A stretch of DNA of 64,000 nucleotides, from the NCBI RefSeq assembly GCF_011694515.1, contig NZ_CP050192.1, positions 1,189,063 to 1,253,062 on the forward strand, written 5' to 3'. A model generated the notes under the pieces. It did no database searches. It had not been told where the DNA came from and saw nothing but the letters and a program-made list of their open reading frames with translations. The DNA is from Mycobacterium sp. DL592 (GTDB lineage: Bacteria > Actinomycetota > Actinomycetes > Mycobacteriales > Mycobacteriaceae). The translations under genes and the position numbers were made by a program. Shown here in pieces: positions 45,226 to 52,933 of this stretch (the stretch's first letter is position 1; each line of letters starts with the position of its first letter).

Positions 45226-46257
45226 ATGCGGCTTTCTGTTCTCGACCTTGTTCCCGTGCGCACCGATCAGAGCACCACCGATGCGCTGGCGGCCACGGTG
45301 CGGCTGGCGCAGACCGCCGACCGGCTCGGCTTCACCCGGTTCTGGCTGGCCGAGCATCACAACATGCCGGCGGTCGCGGCGACGAGCCCGCCGGTGCTGA
45401 TCGCCTACCTGGCCGCGCAGACCACGCAGTTGCGGCTGGGCTCGGGCGGGGTGATGCTGCCCAACCACGCGCCGCTGGCAGTCGCCGAGCAGTTCGCGCT
45501 GCTGGAGGCCGCCGCGCCGGGCCGTATCGACTTGGGCCTTGGGCGGGCGCCGGGCAGTGACCCGGTGACCTCGATCCTGCTGCGCGGCACCCGCGACGAT
45601 TCCGATGTCGAGAACTTCCCGCAGTATGTCGACGAGGTCGCCGCCCTGATGTCGGCGACGGGGGTCCGGATCCCGATCCGCGGCCAGGACTACATCCTCA
45701 AGGCCACCCCGGGTGCGGTCAGCGAGCCGAGGCTGTGGCTGCTCGGCTCGTCGATGTATTCGGCTCGGCTGGCGGCGGCCAAGGGGCTGCCGTATGTGTT
45801 CGCCCACCACTTTTCGGGTGCCGGCACCGCGGAGGCGCTGGGGATCTACCGCAGCGAGTTCCGGCCGTCGGCGGTCGCAGCCGAGCCGGTGACGTTCATG
45901 ACGGTCAACGCGGTGGTCGCGCCGACGAGCGCGGAAGCCGAGGCGCTGCTGTTGCCGAACCTGCAGATGATGGCGCGGTTGCGCACCGGGCAGCCGCTGG
46001 GTCCACTCGATCTGGTCGAGGATGCTGCGGCGGTGTCGATGCACCCGCAGGCCGAGGCCGTCATCGCGGCCGGTCGCGCCAAGGCCGTCGTCGGCTCACC
46101 GGCCGAGGCGGCCGATCAAATACGTGCGGTGGCCGCGGAGTTCGATGTCGACGAGGTGATGGTCAACCCGGTCGCCTCGGCGCATCGCGGCACCGATCCG
46201 GGCACCGCGCCGGACCGCGAGGCGACGCTGGAGCTGCTCGCCAAGGAGCTGTTCTAA
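45226..46257 (+). CDS. LLM-class flavin-dependent oxidoreductase
   Basis: A 343-residue luciferase-like (bacterial luciferase/F420) TIM-barrel oxidoreductase. Typical motifs are RFWLAEHHNMPAVA, GSGGVMLPNHAPLAVAEQFALLEA and DLGLGRAPGSDP. This subgroup (YhbW-like) lacks a clear F420 signature, so FMN is the more likely cofactor, and the substrate is unknown. ATG 45226 has TTGAGG upstream and lies 7 bases past the udgB stop, so the two genes are likely co-transcribed. In M. tuberculosis a FAD monooxygenase (Rv1260) holds this position, so this is a replacement. Confidence 0.9.
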   Translation: MRLSVLDLVPVRTDQSTTDALAATVRLAQTADRLGFTRFWLAEHHNMPAVAATSPPVLIAYLAAQTTQLRLGSGGVMLPNHAPLAVAEQFALLEAAAPGRIDLGLGRAPGSDPVTSILLRGTRDDSDVENFPQYVDEVAALMSATGVRIPIRGQDYILKATPGAVSEPRLWLLGSSMYSARLAAAKGLPYVFAHHFSGAGTAEALGIYRSEFRPSAVAAEPVTFMTVNAVVAPTSAEAEALLLPNLQMMARLRTGQPLGPLDLVEDAAAVSMHPQAEAVIAAGRAKAVVGSPAEAADQIRAVAAEFDVDEVMVNPVASAHRGTDPGTAPDREATLELLAKELF

Positions 46258-46283
46258 GGGCTTTGGCCTCAGCTGTGCCCACA

Positions 46284-46439
46284 TGCCCGCCTACAAGCGA
46301 CTGTCCGCACCTTCATGCGCCGAGATTGACGTCACGCAGACGTCCACTCGAACTTTTCCTGCGCAGGTTCAATCTCGCCGAGGCCAACCGCACTCGAAAC
46401 ACCGCGGGGGGCGGCACGCGAGTCGCTCATAGGCGGGCA
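46284..46439. repeat. Nested inverted repeats, 156 bp, MITE-like or terminator element
   Basis: Outer arms 46284-46302 and 46421-46439 (left arm TGCCCGCCTACAAGCGACT) pair at 17 of 19 positions. Inside, 46321-46339 and 46359-46377 form a hairpin with a 9-bp perfect end (CGAGATTGA/TCAATCTCG), a 5x5 mismatch and 5 more pairs around a 19-base loop. It fills most of the 207-base gap between two convergent genes. No clear target duplication was found. Confidence 0.65.
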
Positions 46440-46464
46440 CCAACCATGCCGCCTCCGGCGGCGA

Positions 46465-46905
46465 TCAGCTCGTTGTGAGCCGCACGACCGGGATCGGTCG
46501 CGTCGTCAGCTTTTGGTAGGCGCTGTAGCGCCCGCCGTTGTCGTCGTCGCAGATCTTCCACAGCCGGGCATAGTCCGGATCCTCCGGCAGCACCACGTGC
46601 GCGGTGACGGGCACCCGGCGCGGCCCGAGGTTGATCTCCACGTTCGGCTGGGCCCGCAGGTTGTGATACCAGGCCGGGTTCTTCGGTGCGCCGCCGTTGG
46701 AGGCCACGATCAGGTAGTCGCCGCCGTCACGGTAGTAGGCCAGCGAATTCGACCGCGGCTGGCCGGTTTTCGCGCCCACGGTGTGCAGCAGCAGCATCAG
46801 CGGGGCGAACGGCAACCGGTGGCCGATCCACCCGCCGCTGCGCTTGTACAGGCCGTCGTGCACCTTGAGGAACTTCAGCATGAACTTGTCGACCGCTGAG
46901 GTCAT
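46465..46905 (-). CDS. Deazaflavin (F420)-dependent nitroreductase, Ddn family (Rv1261c type)
   Basis: A 146-residue split-barrel protein of the DDN family. It has the N-terminal helix MTSAVDKFMLKFLKVHDGLYKRSGG, then LLLHTVGAKTGQPRSNSLAYY and the motif NGGAPKNPAWYHNLRAQPNVEI, where F420 binds. Members reduce quinones and nitroimidazole drugs. ATG 46905 overlaps the HIT gene stop (ATGA). The larger open frame to 47319 is in the HIT gene and not used. Confidence 0.93.
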   Translation of the reverse strand: MTSAVDKFMLKFLKVHDGLYKRSGGWIGHRLPFAPLMLLLHTVGAKTGQPRSNSLAYYRDGGDYLIVASNGGAPKNPAWYHNLRAQPNVEINLGPRRVPVTAHVVLPEDPDYARLWKICDDDNGGRYSAYQKLTTRPIPVVRLTTS

Positions 46906-47324
46906 GGGATCAACTCCAGAGCTTCGCGCAGGATTCGGCCGGTGGTCTCGCGATCGGGGTCGCGGCGCAGCAGCATGCCCTTGGCGAAGGACAGCTTGTC
47001 GCCGTCGCGCCGCGGAATCACGTGCAGGTGAATGTGGAACACCGTCTGCATCGCCGACTTGCCGTCGTTGATGGCGATGTTGTTGCCGGTGGCGCCCAGC
47101 CCCGACACCCGCGTCGCCTGCGCGATGCGCTGGCCCACCGCCAACAGACCGGCCAGTGTCTCGGCCGGGGTGTCGGTCAGGTCGACGGTGTGCCGTTTGG
47201 GCACCACCAGGGTGTGGCCGCGGGTGAACGGGCGGATGTCCAGGAAGCCCAGATGGTCGTTGTCCTCGTAGACGCGGATGGCCGGCGCGGTGCCGGCGAC
47301 GATCTCGCAGAACACACATGACAT
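46902..47324 (-). CDS. HIT-family nucleotide hydrolase (Rv1262c type)
   Basis: A 140-residue HIT-domain protein, probably an Hint/Fhit-like nucleoside phosphoramidate or dinucleotide hydrolase. The active-site triad reads FHIHLHVIP. CVFCEIVAG at the N-terminus is the start motif of the family, with two cysteines that may bind zinc. ATG 47324 has GGTGGCGG upstream. It is first in a two-gene operon with the nitroreductase. Confidence 0.93.
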   Translation of the reverse strand: MSCVFCEIVAGTAPAIRVYEDNDHLGFLDIRPFTRGHTLVVPKRHTVDLTDTPAETLAGLLAVGQRIAQATRVSGLGATGNNIAINDGKSAMQTVFHIHLHVIPRRDGDKLSFAKGMLLRRDPDRETTGRILREALELIP

Positions 47325-47349
47325 TCCGCCACCGTAGCGGGTGGCCGGC

Positions 47350-47592
47350 TCACCGCCAGTCGCGGAAGGCCTCCACCAGCAGGGCGCGGAACTCCGGGTC
47401 GAGGTCGTCGGCGCGGATCCGGCCCACCGTCGCCACCGTCGCCCGCAGCTGGGCGAGGTAGCCGCGACAGCCCCGGCAGGTCAGCAGATGCAGACGTACC
47501 CGGGCGGCGGTCGCAGCGTCCAGCGAGCCCGAGTAGTAGTCGCTCAGCAGCTCCACGAGTGCTGAGCAGGTCATCAGCGACGGTTTCGGCAT
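47350..47592 (-). CDS. Orphan zinc-finger anti-sigma-like protein (zf-HC2)
   Basis: An 80-residue protein with Cys9, His35, Cys39 and Cys42 in the order C-x25-H-x3-C-x2-C (HLLTCRGC), the pattern of zinc anti-sigma domains. No membrane helix or long C-terminal domain follows, so it would be a cytosolic anti-sigma or redox sensor. No sigma-factor gene is near. ATG 47592 is chosen; an internal ATG 7 codons later is possible. It diverges from amiB2. Confidence 0.75.
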   Translation of the reverse strand: MPKPSLMTCSALVELLSDYYSGSLDAATAARVRLHLLTCRGCRGYLAQLRATVATVGRIRADDLDPEFRALLVEAFRDWR

Positions 47593-47633
47593 CACAAGGG
47601 CAGTGTCGGTCGGGGCCCGTTCCGTTACGGCGA

Positions 47634-47639
47634 TACGCT
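47634..47639 (+). promoter_or_regulatory. -10 hexamer of leaderless amiB2 promoter
   Basis: TACGCT fits TANNNT and ends 7 bases before GTG 47647. No ribosome site is seen before the GTG. Confidence 0.5.
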
Positions 47640-47646
47640 GCCGGGC

Positions 47647-49038
47647 GTGGACCTCACCGACATCGCGTTCGCCGGCGCCGCGGAGCAGGCCCGCATGCTG
47701 GTCGCCGGCACGATCACGGCTCCCGCGCTGCTGGACCTCTACCTCGACCGGATCGCCAGGGTCGACCGCGAGGTCCGCGCCTACCGGGTGGTGCTCGCCG
47801 AGCGCGCCCGCAGGGAAGCCGCGGCCGCCCAGCAGCGCCTCGACGCCGGCGAGCGGCTGCCCCTGCTCGGTGTGCCGATCGCGATCAAGGACGACGTCGA
47901 CGTCGCCGACGAGTTCACCTGTTACGGCAGCAGCGCCCACGGCCTGCCGCCGACCGAGGACGCCGAGGTCGTGCGGCGGCTGCGCGCCGCGGGCGCGGTG
48001 ATCCTGGGCAAGACTTCGGTTCCGGAGATGATGCTGTGGCCGTTCACCGAGACGGTCGCGTTCGGCTCCACCCACAACCCGTGGGATCTGGCCCGCGCGC
48101 CGGGTGGCAGCAGCGGCGGCAGCGGTGCGGCGGTGGCCGCCGGGCTGGCACCGATGGCGCTGGGCTCCGACGGCGCCGGGTCGATCCGCATCCCGTCGAC
48201 GTGGTGCGGGCTGTTCGGGCTCAAACCGCAGCGCGACCGGGTCCCCATCGACCCGCACACCGACGCCTGGCAGGGCCTGAGCGTCAACGGGCCGATCACC
48301 CGCACCGTCGAGGACGCCGCGCTGTTCCTCGATGTGACGAACACCCAGCGCGCCCCGCGCGGCGGGTTCGTGGCCGCGGCGGCGCGCAAACCGAGGAGGC
48401 TGCGAATTGCGTTGAGCGCCAGGATCCCTCCGACGATGGTGGGCCGGGTGGGACGGGCTCAGCAGAAGGCGCTCGACGGTGTCGAGGCGCTGCTGCGCGA
48501 TCTTGGCCACGAGGTCATCTGGCGCGACCCGGACTACCCGGCCTGGGCGGTGTACGGCCACGTGCTGCCCCGGATGTGGCGCGGCATCTACGACGACGTG
48601 CAGCAGTTGCCGCATCCGGAACGCCTCGAGCCGCGAACCAGGGCACTGGCCCGCCTCGGCAGTCTGGTCTCCGATCAGCAGATCGCGAAAATCCGCGCTG
48701 CCGAAGCGACGCTGGCGGCCCGGGTGGGCTCGATCTTCGACGACGTCGACGTGCTGATCACCCCGGGCACGGCGACCGGCCCGTCGCGCATCGGGCAGTA
48801 CCAGCACCGCGGCGGGGTCGCAACGCTCGCACTGGTGGCCTCCCGGGTGCCCTTCCATGCGATCTTCAACGCGACCGGCCAGCCCGCTGCCGTGGTCCCG
48901 TGGGGCCTTGACGGCGAAGGCATTCCGGTGTCGGTGCAGTTGGTCGGCCGCCCGTCCGACGAGGCCACGCTGCTGTCGCTGAGCCGCCAGATCGAGAAGG
49001 CCCGGCCCTGGGCCAACCGGCGGCCGCCGGTGTCATGA
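47647..49038 (+). CDS. amiB2: Amidase AmiB2 (amidase-signature family)
   Basis: A 463-residue amidase that hydrolyses carboxamides, corresponding to Rv1263. The Ser-cis-Ser-Lys catalytic set is visible: Lys in VPIAIKDDVDVAD, the cis-serine in PGGSSGGSGAAVAAG and the nucleophile in GSDGAGSIRIPST. The substrate is unknown. The last 6 bases overlap the convergent DNA glycosylase gene. Confidence 0.93.
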   Translation: MDLTDIAFAGAAEQARMLVAGTITAPALLDLYLDRIARVDREVRAYRVVLAERARREAAAAQQRLDAGERLPLLGVPIAIKDDVDVADEFTCYGSSAHGLPPTEDAEVVRRLRAAGAVILGKTSVPEMMLWPFTETVAFGSTHNPWDLARAPGGSSGGSGAAVAAGLAPMALGSDGAGSIRIPSTWCGLFGLKPQRDRVPIDPHTDAWQGLSVNGPITRTVEDAALFLDVTNTQRAPRGGFVAAAARKPRRLRIALSARIPPTMVGRVGRAQQKALDGVEALLRDLGHEVIWRDPDYPAWAVYGHVLPRMWRGIYDDVQQLPHPERLEPRTRALARLGSLVSDQQIAKIRAAEATLAARVGSIFDDVDVLITPGTATGPSRIGQYQHRGGVATLALVASRVPFHAIFNATGQPAAVVPWGLDGEGIPVSVQLVGRPSDEATLLSLSRQIEKARPWANRRPPVS

Positions 49039-49530
49039 CCCGGCGATCACCCGCCACGCGGTGAGCTTGTCGGCGTAGCGCATGGTGTGGGCGGGACTCG
49101 TCGACGGCAGCCGTACGTAGTCGACGTCGGGTGCGACGCTGACCAGCCTGGCGAAGTTGGCTTCGGCGGCAGCACCGTTGAAGTACACCCGCCCGATACC
49201 CGGGTGGGTGGCGAAGAAGGCGGCGAAGTCGTTGGCCACCATGCTGTCCGGCTCCACGGCCGAGTCCAGGCTGCCGACGCGGCGGCAGTGCTTGAGTACA
49301 TCCCACACCGCGATTGCGTTGCGGCGCAGGGCTGCTGTGCGCTGGTCGTAGGGATCCCCGGCGGTGAAGCCGAACAGCTCGGCGGTGATGGGCCAGAACG
49401 CATTTCGCGGGTTGCCGTAATACTGCCCGGCGGCCAGCGACATCGCACTGGGCATGTTGCCGAGCACCAGCACACGGGCTTGGGCGTCGGCGATGGGTGC
49501 CAGTCCCACCAGTAGCGGCGATGAAGACAT
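49033..49530 (-). CDS. DNA-deoxyinosine glycosylase (UDG family 6, HDG)
   Basis: A 165-residue DNA glycosylase. Motif [25 protein letters not shown] matches the hypoxanthine-DNA glycosylase branch of the UDG superfamily, with Asn as the key polar residue. [13 protein letters not shown] at the C-terminus is the second motif. It removes deaminated adenine from DNA in this family. It starts 27 bases from the divergent cyclase gene. This is the second DNA glycosylase in the window, besides UdgB. Confidence 0.88.
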   Translation of the reverse strand: MSSSPLLVGLAPIADAQARVLVLGNMPSAMSLAAGQYYGNPRNAFWPITAELFGFTAGDPYDQRTAALRRNAIAVWDVLKHCRRVGSLDSAVEPDSMVANDFAAFFATHPGIGRVYFNGAAAEANFARLVSVAPDVDYVRLPSTSPAHTMRYADKLTAWRVIAGS

Positions 49531-49544
49531 CGCATCCGACCGTA

Positions 49545-49550
49545 TACGTT
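49545..49550 (+). promoter_or_regulatory. -10 hexamer of leaderless adenylyl cyclase promoter
   Basis: TACGTT fits TANNNT and lies exactly at -12 to -7 relative to GTG 49557. Confidence 0.55.
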
Positions 49551-49556
49551 GGACCG

Positions 49557-50675
49557 GTGAGCGATGACGGCGACATCGAAGCGTCCGGTCTGCTCGACGG
49601 CTTGGCCGGCGACGTCCGCACCGAACGGGCCGAACTGATCCCGTGGCTGCTCGAGCAGGGCATCACCGCTGAGGAGATTCGGGCGTCGTTCGCACCGATG
49701 CTGCTGCCGGCGCGGCGCGCACTCGGCGACGACGGCACCTACGTGTCGGCGCGCGAGATCGCCGAGCAGACCGGTCTGGACGTAGACGTGCTGACCCGCT
49801 TCCAACGGGCCAGTGGACTGCCGTATGTCGAAGACCCCGACGCCGCGGTGTTCATGCGGCTCGACGGCGCCACTGCCGTGCACATCAAACGGTTCATCGA
49901 CCGCGGTATCGACCCGGATCTGATGCTGACGGTGGTTCGTGTTCTGGCCGACGGGCTTTCGCACGCCGCCGAGGTCATGCGCACGACCGCGCTGGCCGCC
50001 GTCATGCATCCCGGCGCCAGTGAGCTGGAGATCGCCCGCTCGGCGCAGGCGCTGGTGGGGGAGATGGCACCGCTGCTGGGCCCGATGATCCAGGACATGC
50101 TGATGCTGCAGCTGCGGCACGCGCTGGAGACCGAGGCGGTCAACGCCAACGAACGGGCGGCCGGTGCGCCGCTGCCGGGTGCCCGGCTGGTGGCGGTGGC
50201 CTTCGGCGATCTGGTCGGCTTCACCCGCCTCGGCGAGACCGTGCCACCCGAGGAGCTCGAACAACTGGCCAACAAACTCGCCGACGCGGCCCGTGAGGTG
50301 GCGATCCCGCCGGTGCGGTTCATCAAGACCATCGGTGACGCGGTGATGCTGGTGTCCAAGGATGCGACGGCACTGCTGCACGCCATGCTCAGCCTCAGCG
50401 ACGTCATCGAGGCCGACGAGGATCTGCCGCAACTTCGGGTGGGGATCGCCTACGGACCGGCGGTGAGCCGGGCCGGTGACTGGTTCGGCAGCCCGGTGAA
50501 CCTGGCCAGCCGGGTGACCTCGGCGGCCCGGCCCGGTTCGGTGCTGCTGGCCGAGGCGGCCCGCGAGCAGATCGGCGACGACGCCGCGTTCACCTGGTCG
50601 TTCGCCAAGGCGCGTCGGCTCAAGGGCATCAAGGACGAGGTCAAGCTGTTCCGCGCACGGCGCGCTGGCGGGTAG
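49557..50675 (+). CDS. Class III adenylyl cyclase, Rv1264 type with N-terminal regulatory domain
   Basis: A 372-residue soluble cyclase producing cAMP. The N-terminal 190 residues are the all-helical pH-sensing domain known from Rv1264 ([26 protein letters not shown]). The catalytic domain has metal Asp in [13 protein letters not shown] and in KTIGDAVML, and the transition-state motif [17 protein letters not shown] 49557 fits both the family N-terminus and the promoter position. In M. tuberculosis Rv1264 is stimulated by low pH; the same role is likely here. Confidence 0.94.
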   Translation: MSDDGDIEASGLLDGLAGDVRTERAELIPWLLEQGITAEEIRASFAPMLLPARRALGDDGTYVSAREIAEQTGLDVDVLTRFQRASGLPYVEDPDAAVFMRLDGATAVHIKRFIDRGIDPDLMLTVVRVLADGLSHAAEVMRTTALAAVMHPGASELEIARSAQALVGEMAPLLGPMIQDMLMLQLRHALETEAVNANERAAGAPLPGARLVAVAFGDLVGFTRLGETVPPEELEQLANKLADAAREVAIPPVRFIKTIGDAVMLVSKDATALLHAMLSLSDVIEADEDLPQLRVGIAYGPAVSRAGDWFGSPVNLASRVTSAARPGSVLLAEAAREQIGDDAAFTWSFAKARRLKGIKDEVKLFRARRAGG

Positions 50676-50679
50676 CTGC

Positions 50680-50778
50680 GCCGACTGTGGGGGCTATGTA
50701 CGCCCCCGGGTCGTTTTCCGTACATAGGGCCCACAGTGGACGCCGAGTTCGCTTGCAGTGAAACAGTGGCGCAGCTAG
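50680..50778 (-). ncRNA. Candidate small RNA at the Mcr11 position
   Basis: A minus-strand -10 TACAGT (50785-50790) would start an RNA near 50778. It would end after a strong hairpin (50685-50736), giving about 95-100 bases. In M. tuberculosis the cAMP-linked small RNA Mcr11 lies in the same gap and is divergent from Rv1265. I did not recognise Mcr11 sequence itself, so this rests on position, promoter and hairpin. Confidence 0.4.
50685..50736. terminator. Strong hairpin after the adenylyl cyclase gene
   Basis: Arms 50685-50701 (CTGTGGGGGCTATGTAC) and 50720-50736 pair at 15 of 17 positions around an 18-base loop. It begins 10 bases after the cyclase stop. It may end the cyclase transcript, the opposing small RNA, or both. 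Confidence 0.6.
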
Positions 50779-50784
50779 TGCAAC

Positions 50785-50792
50785 ACTGTAAT
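50785..50792. promoter_or_regulatory. Overlapping divergent -10 elements of the small RNA and the Rv1265-like gene
   Basis: ACTGTAAT contains TACAGT on the minus strand (50785-50790) and TGTAAT on the plus strand (50787-50792). The plus start would be near 50799, four bases before ATG 50803. Only one polymerase could use the site at a time. Confidence 0.4.
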
Positions 50793-50802
50793 CATGTAAT
50801 TT

Positions 50803-51360
50803 ATGAAGCATCAGCACACACATCGCCGCCCCGGCCGTCCCGGCGGCTGGCAGCAGGCCGATCAACCCGACGCCACCGACGCCGCCGAATGGTTCGCCGG
50901 GCGGCTGCCCGACACCTGGTTCGCCGGCGACCCGACCGTGGTCGTCGACCGCGAAGAGATCACCGTCGTCGGCCGGCTGCCCGAGCCCGCCGAGGCACCC
51001 GAATCCGAGGCCCGCGCCTCCGGCCGGGCATCACGTTTCCGGGAGGACACCCGCGCCGAACGCATGCGGATCGCTGACCAGGCTCAGGACAAGTACGGCC
51101 GCAAGGTGTCTTGGGGTGTCGAGGCCGGCGGCGAGCGAATCCTGTTCACCCACATAGCCGTTCCGGTGATGACCCGGCTCAAGCAACCCGAGCGGCAGGT
51201 GCTCGATACCCTCGTCGACGCCGGCGTGGCACGCTCACGCTCGGATGCCCTGGCGTGGAGTGTGCGGCTGGTCGGTGAGCACGCCGAGGAGTGGCTGTCC
51301 AAGCTGCGCTCGGCGATGGCCGAGGTCGACGAGCTGCGAGCCGAGGGCCCCGGGCTCTAA
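50803..51360 (+). CDS. Rv1265/AbmR-position conserved protein
   Basis: A 185-residue soluble protein at the place of Rv1265 (AbmR, described in M. tuberculosis as an ATP-binding regulator of mcr11). The N-terminal 55 residues are His/Pro/Asp-rich. Next comes an Arg-rich stretch (RASGRASRFREDTRAERMR), then a conserved core WGVEAGGERILFTHIAVPVMTRLKQPERQVLDTLVDAGVARSRSDALAWSV. The core resembles a ribbon-helix-helix-like DNA-binding segment and ends in an amphipathic helix. Identity with Rv1265 is from synteny, not from recalled sequence. The stop overlaps the convergent PucR gene by 4 bases. Confidence 0.65.
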   Translation: MKHQHTHRRPGRPGGWQQADQPDATDAAEWFAGRLPDTWFAGDPTVVVDREEITVVGRLPEPAEAPESEARASGRASRFREDTRAERMRIADQAQDKYGRKVSWGVEAGGERILFTHIAVPVMTRLKQPERQVLDTLVDAGVARSRSDALAWSVRLVGEHAEEWLSKLRSAMAEVDELRAEGPGL

Positions 51361-52808
51361 GCCTGCGCGTCGGTGGTCTGCAGCGCGCGAATCGCCAGCC
51401 ACGCTGTGGTGCGGTCGTCGGGATTGGCCATGGACAGGTCCGTGAGTTCCTCGACGCGACGGATTCGACTGGCCAGGGTTTGGCGGTGCACGCCCAGCCG
51501 GGTGGCGGTCGCTCCCCAGACGCCGTGCTCGGCCAGATAGATCTCGAGCGTGCGCAGCAGCTCGCCGTGGCGGCCATGCTCGTCTCGAAGTGGGTCGAGG
51601 ACGGCGGCGATGCGAGCCGTCGAGCCGTCGTCGAGATGGTCGAGCACGTAGCTCACCGTCGCCAGCGACTGGTACCAGACCACGGGGCGCGCATCGACCA
51701 CCGCGACGTCCAGCGCCTTCGTGGCTTCAGCGGCGGACCGCGCCAGTAGCTGAGTTTTGGCCGGAGAGCCCAGACCGAGGCGAAGGGGCATCCGGCTGTC
51801 GGTGCTCAGCTGTTGCACGATCCCGGCCAGGTCCTGCGCGCGATCGTCGCGAATGAACCCCAGCACGTGGGAGTCCAGCTTCGCGAGCACGTGGGCGGCG
51901 CCCAGATCGTCTAGCCAGCGGATCGCGAGCGCTTCGGGATCGATGGTTCGTGATCGTGATGCCACGGCAAACGCTGTCAGCGATGTCTCGTGAACGCCCC
52001 AGCGTCGCAGCAGTGCGGATGCTTCCTGTCCGCCGCGTAGCAACGTCGTCAGCATCACCTCCCTGCCGAGGCGCTCGGTAGCTGGATTGTCGGCGGTGCG
52101 CAACAGCAGATCCAGCAGTGCCGCCGCTTGGGAGGCCAGGTCCCGACTGCGGCTGGTCGGTCCGCGCGCACCGATCACAAGGTAGGCGCTGATGTCCTCG
52201 CCCTGCCCGACCGGATGGACCTGAAGGCCGGTGTGGCGTACTCGGACCGGACGGCGCAGCGCAACAGCGACAGCGTCGCGCACGTGCAGGCTGCCCGCGC
52301 CCGCAGTGGTGATGACCTCGCCGCGCGCATCGAGTAGCACAGCCCAGCCGTCGATTCGGTGCGCCATCTCGGCGACCACTGCCACCACGCCGCCGCGGCG
52401 AGCGACCTGGGTCAGCACTTTGGTCCCGGTCGTGACACGGCGGTCTTCGGCTGCCTGGTCGGCGGCGATCCGGGCCGCGACGGTGAGGAGGGCGAGCTCG
52501 ACACCGTGGTCCGGTGCGTAGATCGTGGTGATGCCGTTGTCGGCCAGATGCGCTTTGAGATCGGGCCCGGCCGGGGCTCCGGCGACTACCGCAACGCAGG
52601 TTGTCAGGTGCGATGCGCGGGCACCGTCGGCCAGTGCTTCGGCAAAGGCGTCGGGGCTGCCGACGACGGTGTTGGCGAAGCCGGGCTGGCTGGCCACCAC
52701 CAGCTTGTCCAGCGGCACCACATCGTTGACCGTGACGCCGGCGTCGACGTCACCGAGAGCCAGTTCGGATCCGAGGGAGGCCGCGACGGTCCGCACGTCA
52801 TACGCCAT
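51357..52808 (-). CDS. PucR-family transcriptional regulator
   Basis: A 483-residue regulator. The N-terminal PucR_1 domain (MAYDVRTVAASLGSELALGDVD and VPLDKLVVASQPGF) is followed by a central GGDEF-like/ligand region. The C-terminal PucR helix-turn-helix is EIYLAEHGVWGATATRLGVHRQTLASRIRRVEEL (about residues 420-455). PucR proteins commonly activate amine, purine or amino-acid catabolic genes in response to substrate. It diverges from the alcohol dehydrogenase-permease operon, which it presumably controls. Confidence 0.92.
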   Translation of the reverse strand: MAYDVRTVAASLGSELALGDVDAGVTVNDVVPLDKLVVASQPGFANTVVGSPDAFAEALADGARASHLTTCVAVVAGAPAGPDLKAHLADNGITTIYAPDHGVELALLTVAARIAADQAAEDRRVTTGTKVLTQVARRGGVVAVVAEMAHRIDGWAVLLDARGEVITTAGAGSLHVRDAVAVALRRPVRVRHTGLQVHPVGQGEDISAYLVIGARGPTSRSRDLASQAAALLDLLLRTADNPATERLGREVMLTTLLRGGQEASALLRRWGVHETSLTAFAVASRSRTIDPEALAIRWLDDLGAAHVLAKLDSHVLGFIRDDRAQDLAGIVQQLSTDSRMPLRLGLGSPAKTQLLARSAAEATKALDVAVVDARPVVWYQSLATVSYVLDHLDDGSTARIAAVLDPLRDEHGRHGELLRTLEIYLAEHGVWGATATRLGVHRQTLASRIRRVEELTDLSMANPDDRTTAWLAIRALQTTDAQA

Positions 52809-52862
52809 GGCCTGAGTGTACGAAGTGGTGAATCAAGATCTCGAATCCACACATTTTCACAG

Positions 52863-52891
52863 TGACGAATCGATGATCGGCTCCCTAGCAT
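52863..52891 (+). promoter_or_regulatory. Promoter of the alcohol dehydrogenase-permease operon
   Basis: TGACGA (52863-52868) is 17 bases from TAGCAT (52886-52891). Transcription would start near 52898, leaving a leader of about 36 bases with GAGGAA before GTG 52934. The 125-base divergent gap presumably also holds the PucR site; no clear long palindrome was seen. Confidence 0.5.
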
Positions 52892-52933
52892 TCGGTGCGT
52901 TCGAGCTACGCCGTCTGCCGCGAGGAATCTGAA

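Noticed and set aside
47350..48858. A 502-codon minus-strand frame extending the zinc protein upstream
   Set aside because: Everything before residue MPKPSL lies antisense to amiB2 and has shadow composition.
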